From contig NZ_JARHUC010000004.1 of the NCBI RefSeq assembly GCF_029223255.1, positions 558,001 through 622,000 on the forward strand: a stretch of 64,000 nucleotides of DNA, read 5' to 3'. Of this stretch, positions 61,237 to 64,000 are shown one piece after another (position 1 is the stretch's first letter; each line of letters opens with the position of its first letter). Below the pieces are notes generated by a model. The model had not been told where the DNA came from, did no database searches, and was given only the letters and a program-made list of their open reading frames with translations. Both the position numbers and the translations under genes were made by a program. The stretch is from Albimonas marina (GTDB lineage: Bacteria; Pseudomonadota; Alphaproteobacteria; Rhodobacterales; Rhodobacteraceae).

Positions 61237-62167
61237 GGGGCTTCTCCTCCGCCCCGGCGGCGCGCACGTAGAACAGCAGCGCCACCGTCACGATCAGCAG
61301 CAGGGTCAGCGACAGCGCGGCCCCCAGCGGCCAGTTGCGGCCCTGGCCGAACTGCAGCTCGATCAGGTTGCCCAGCATCAGTTGCTTGCCGCCGCCCAGC
61401 ACCCGCGGGGTGACGTAGGCGCCGAGAGAGGGCACGAAGACGAGGATCGAGCCGGCGATCACGCCGGGCTTCACCAGCGGGAAGATCACCCGGCGAAGGA
61501 CCTGGAGGCGGGAGGCGTAGAGGTCGTAGCCGGCCTCGACGAGGGAGAAGTCCAGCCGCTCCATCGAGGCGTAGATCGGCAGCACCATCAGGGGCAGGTA
61601 GACGTAGGCCATGCCCAGCAGGATCGCGAACTCGGTGAACAGCATCTGGATGGGCTCGTCGATGATGCCCAGGCCCATCAGGACCATGTTCACCGTGCCC
61701 TCGGCCCGGATCAGCTCCATGATCGCGAAGGTCCGGATCAGGAGGTTGGTCCAGAACGGGATCATGATCAGCAGCATCCACATGTCCCGCTGCCCGCGCG
61801 GACGCGTGGCGATGAAATAGGCCGTGGGGAAGCCGAAGACGAAGGTGATCAGCGCGGTCAGCAGCGACAGCTTGATCGAGCGCCAGAAGATCGACAGGTG
61901 CGCGTCGGCGAAGCTGAGCTCCTCGGAGAAGAAGTCCCGCTCGAGGATCACCGAGAACCAGCCGTCGGTGGAGAAGTTCCACACCACGCCCCCGTAGTCC
62001 CCGGGCGCGAGGAACGAGTAGACCAGAACGATCAGCAGCGGGCCGGAGGCGGCGAAGACCAGCACCGCCAGCGCCGGGGCCAGCAGCAGCCAGCGGCGGC
62101 GGGCGGCGGCCCGGGCGGCGTCGTGGGGGGCGTCGGGGCGGGGCGCGTCTGGCGCGGAAACGGCCAT
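61229..62167 (-). CDS. Polyamine-type ABC permease (PotB/PotH family)
   Basis: A 312-residue permease. After an Ala/Arg-rich cytoplasmic N-terminus and first helix it shows the PotB-type periplasmic segment and the EAA loop EAGYDLYASRLQVLRRVIFPL (about 216-236). ATG 5 bp after the ATPase stop; overlaps the PotC-like gene by 8 bp. Confidence 0.93.
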   Translation of the reverse strand: MAVSAPDAPRPDAPHDAARAAARRRWLLLAPALAVLVFAASGPLLIVLVYSFLAPGDYGGVVWNFSTDGWFSVILERDFFSEELSFADAHLSIFWRSIKLSLLTALITFVFGFPTAYFIATRPRGQRDMWMLLIMIPFWTNLLIRTFAIMELIRAEGTVNMVLMGLGIIDEPIQMLFTEFAILLGMAYVYLPLMVLPIYASMERLDFSLVEAGYDLYASRLQVLRRVIFPLVKPGVIAGSILVFVPSLGAYVTPRVLGGGKQLMLGNLIELQFGQGRNWPLGAALSLTLLLIVTVALLFYVRAAGAEEKPHG

Positions 62168-62172
62168 GCCCG

Positions 62173-63249
62173 TCAGCCCCTCAGCACCTGGCCGACCTGG
62201 GCGGCGAACTGCACGCCCGCCCGGTCGCCGGGCGCGAAGGCCGAGGTCATGCCCGGCTGGTTCTGCTGGCGCAGGACGAAGCGGGTCTCGGCCCCGTCGA
62301 GGACCACGTGGAAATGGGTGTCGGTGCCGAAATAGACCACGTCGGTCAGGGCGCCGGCGACCAGCCCCTGGTCCGGGCCCACCAGCGTCGCATGTTCGGG
62401 CCGGATGGCGAGCGTCGCGGGGCCCGGCGAGGCGTCGCCCTGCGGCGCGCGGGCCAGCGCCTCGACCCCCGAGGGCAGGCGCACGCGGGCGCTCTCGCCC
62501 TCGACCGAGATCAGCTCGACCTCGAGGAAGTTGGTGTCGCCGATGAAGTCGGCGACGAACCGGTCGGCGGGATGGTCGTAGATGTCGCGCGGCCCGCCGA
62601 TCTGGCGGATCTCGCCCGCGCTCATCACCGCGATCCGGTCGGACATGGTCAACGCCTCCTCCTGGTCGTGGGTGACGAAGACGAAGGTGATGCCGGTCTC
62701 GGACTGCAGGCGCTTGAGCTCGAGCTGCATGTCCTTGCGCAGCTTGAAGTCGAGGGCCGACAGCGGCTCGTCCAGCAGCAGCACCTTGGGCCGCGGGGCC
62801 AGCGCGCGGGCCAGCGCCACGCGCTGCTGCTGGCCGCCCGAGATCTCGGAGGTGCGCCGGTCGGCCATGGCGGTCATGCGCACCAGCGCCAGCATCTCCT
62901 CGACGGTCGCCTTCACCTCGGCCCTGGGACGCTTGAGCATCTCGAGCCCGAAGGCGATGTTCTGGGCCACGGTCATGTGGGGGAACAGCGCGTAGTTCTG
63001 GAACACGGTGTTCACCGGCCGGCGGTAGGGCGGCAGCCCCAGCACGTCGCGCCCGTCGAGCGAGACGCGCCCCGAGGTCGGATCCTCGAACCCCGCGATC
63101 ACCCGCAGGAGCGTGGTCTTCCCGCAGCCGGAGGGGCCGAGCAGGGTGAAGAACTCGTTGTCTCGGATGGTCACCGAGACGTCGTCGAGGGCGGTGAAGG
63201 CGCTTGGGCCGGCGCCGAAGACCTTGCTGACGTGGTCGATCTCGATCAT
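62173..63249 (-). CDS. Polyamine-type ABC ATP-binding protein (PotA/PotG family)
   Basis: A 358-residue ATPase with Walker [10 protein letters not shown] (about 37-45), Q loop [13 protein letters not shown], signature [15 protein letters not shown], Walker [13 protein letters not shown] and the C-terminal TOBE regulatory domain (about 275-355, RPEHATL region). Start at the Met of [11 protein letters not shown]; the ribosome site is poor, so a longer N-terminus is possible. First gene of the operon. Confidence 0.93.
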   Translation of the reverse strand: MIEIDHVSKVFGAGPSAFTALDDVSVTIRDNEFFTLLGPSGCGKTTLLRVIAGFEDPTSGRVSLDGRDVLGLPPYRRPVNTVFQNYALFPHMTVAQNIAFGLEMLKRPRAEVKATVEEMLALVRMTAMADRRTSEISGGQQQRVALARALAPRPKVLLLDEPLSALDFKLRKDMQLELKRLQSETGITFVFVTHDQEEALTMSDRIAVMSAGEIRQIGGPRDIYDHPADRFVADFIGDTNFLEVELISVEGESARVRLPSGVEALARAPQGDASPGPATLAIRPEHATLVGPDQGLVAGALTDVVYFGTDTHFHVVLDGAETRFVLRQQNQPGMTSAFAPGDRAGVQFAAQVGQVLRG

Positions 63250-63480
63250 CGGGGCGGGCGCGCCTCCGTGTTCGCGCCGCGCGGGGCGGCGTCGTGGCTG
63301 GGGGTGCGCCTCGGGCTCGCGGAGCGGGCGCGCGGGTCGGGGGAAGGATCGGCCGCAGGACGGGGCGGCGGGCAATGGCTCAAGTCTCGTCTCCGTCGCG
63401 GGCGGCGGGAGAGGGCATGTCCAAAGCCTAGCTTCGTTCGTGTGCGAAGCAAGAACGCAAACGGAAAGGGGGCGGAGAGG
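63250..63480. other. Leader and upstream region of the polyamine importer operon
   Basis: 231 bases with no supported gene. It carries the candidate promoter at 63425-63452. The open frame extending from the ATPase gene is low-complexity Arg/Pro sequence. Confidence 0.5.
63425..63452 (-). promoter_or_regulatory. Candidate promoter with internal inverted repeat for the polyamine importer
   Basis: On the minus strand TTGCTT (63447-63452), 16 nt, TAGGCT (63425-63430). Between them lies the inverted repeat GCTTCG-N8-CGAAGC (63431-63450), positioned as a repressor site. Located about 180 bp before the ATPase start. Confidence 0.45.
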
Positions 63481-63746
63481 AGGCGCCCTGCGGGCGGGCC
63501 TGGCGGGCGCGCGGGCCGCGCGCGCGGGCCGGGGGCCCGCGGAAGGCCGCTTCGGGAGCTCACCAAAGAACAGGGGCCGCGCCTGTCCTTCGGATCCGTC
63601 CGTCGCTGACGATGCCTGAGCGAGTCGGGGGAAGGGGTCAAGGACAAGCCCCGCGCAGAGCGCGGGGTCGCTTCGCGATCCCTGACCCCTCCCCCCGACT
63701 CGCTCTGATCGGCATCAGCGACGGACGGCTCCGAAGAACAGGCGCT
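63481..63746. repeat. Dispersed palindromic element, copy D
   Basis: Starts with the AGGCGCCCTGCGGGCGGG module (63481); core palindrome 63579-63745. Arm segment GTCCGTCGCTGA pairs with TCAGCGACGGAC as in copy A. A G-for-C change in the left arm (TCGGGGG against TCGGCGG in A) is matched by C-for-G in the right arm (CCCCCGA against CCGCCGA). Same orientation as A, B and C. The 143 bases to its right (63747-63889) show no gene. Confidence 0.87.
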
Positions 63747-63889
63747 CTGCGGCGGGCTCGGGCGTGGCGCCGGGGCGCGGGGGGCGGATGGCGGCGAGAG
63801 ACGCCCGGCGTGCGGGCGGCGCCGGGACGGGGTTGCGTGGAGCGCCGCGGTCGGGCGACGCTCCGCGCAGGGATCGGGTCGGCGCGGGC

Positions 63890-64000
63890 TCAGGGCTGGA
63901 ACGGGGTTCCGAGCGGCGAGGTGCGCAGGCCGGGGCGCAGGCGGGTCCAGGGCAGGGTCGCGGGGTCCACGGCCATCGGGCCGGGGGCGGCGCAGACCAG
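63890..64000 (-). CDS. C-terminal end of an unidentified gene (runs off the window)
   Basis: An open frame of 36 codons and a stop, continuing beyond the right edge. The peptide (Val-Asp-Pro-Ala-Thr-Leu-Pro-Trp-Thr-Arg-Leu-Arg-Pro-Gly-Leu-Arg-Thr segment, ending Gly-Thr-Pro-Phe-Gln-Pro) has normal protein composition, unlike the other frames here. Too short to assign to a family. Confidence 0.4.
   Translation of the reverse strand: MVCAAPGPMAVDPATLPWTRLRPGLRTSPLGTPFQP

Noticed and set aside
26193-63746. CRISPR array or insertion sequences as the source of the repeats
   Set aside because: Copies are dispersed, not regularly spaced; no cas or transposase gene and no clear target-site duplications were seen.

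Overview
The window is about 64 kb of very GC-rich DNA (roughly 70 percent or more) with densely packed, often 4-bp-overlapping genes and frequent GTG starts. The gene types (lspA next to a DUF3035 lipoprotein and paired M16 peptidases, phnCDE with phnX, pqqABCDE, MocR regulators, mutL carrying the endonuclease motif) suggest an alphaproteobacterium, most likely of the Rhodobacterales. The genus cannot be read from the sequence. I saw no rRNA, tRNA, CRISPR array, transposase or phage gene.

Layout. (1) 40-8711: a HlyD-type membrane fusion protein with a small membrane partner, a large MscS-type channel, a DUF3300/DUF2950 envelope pair and a ChaN-like protein. (2) 8727-22788: a probable sulfonate/amine locus. 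A leftward operon (amidohydrolase, CobW GTPase, MocR regulator) is divergent from a rightward Dpp/Opp-type ABC importer, followed by taurine:pyruvate aminotransferase, an aldehyde dehydrogenase and a TauE/SafE exporter. A CTGGTCCTA direct repeat with 22-bp period lies upstream of both the leftward operon and the aminotransferase, so the MocR protein (TauR-like) probably controls both. (3) 22896-26112: complete pqqABCDE. (4) 26489-35084: M16 peptidase pair, DUF3035 lipoprotein and lspA leftward; TPR protein, ispE and an L-2-hydroxyglutarate oxidase-like enzyme rightward. (5) 35849-37783: mutL. (6) 38200-46459: a phosphonate locus of phnC, phnD, a fused double-permease phnE, a hexapeptide transferase, an FAD aminophosphonate oxidase-like protein, phnX and a sulfatase-fold phosphonate monoester hydrolase, preceded by a Pho-box-like array. 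(7) 46526-50502: EmrAB-type efflux divergent from a TetR repressor with two perfect operators. (8) 50537-57013: cytochrome b561, SDR, a class B flavin monooxygenase and a large RTX protein. (9) 57134-63249: a second YtcJ-type amidohydrolase, a small secreted protein and a polyamine-type ABC importer. A partial gene runs off the right edge.

The most unusual non-coding signal is a dispersed palindromic element present four times (about 26193, 35124, 37810 and 63481). Each copy can fold into a hairpin of about 165 bp, and differences between copies are compensated on the opposite arm, which implies selection on the folded form. Two direct copies flank mutL.
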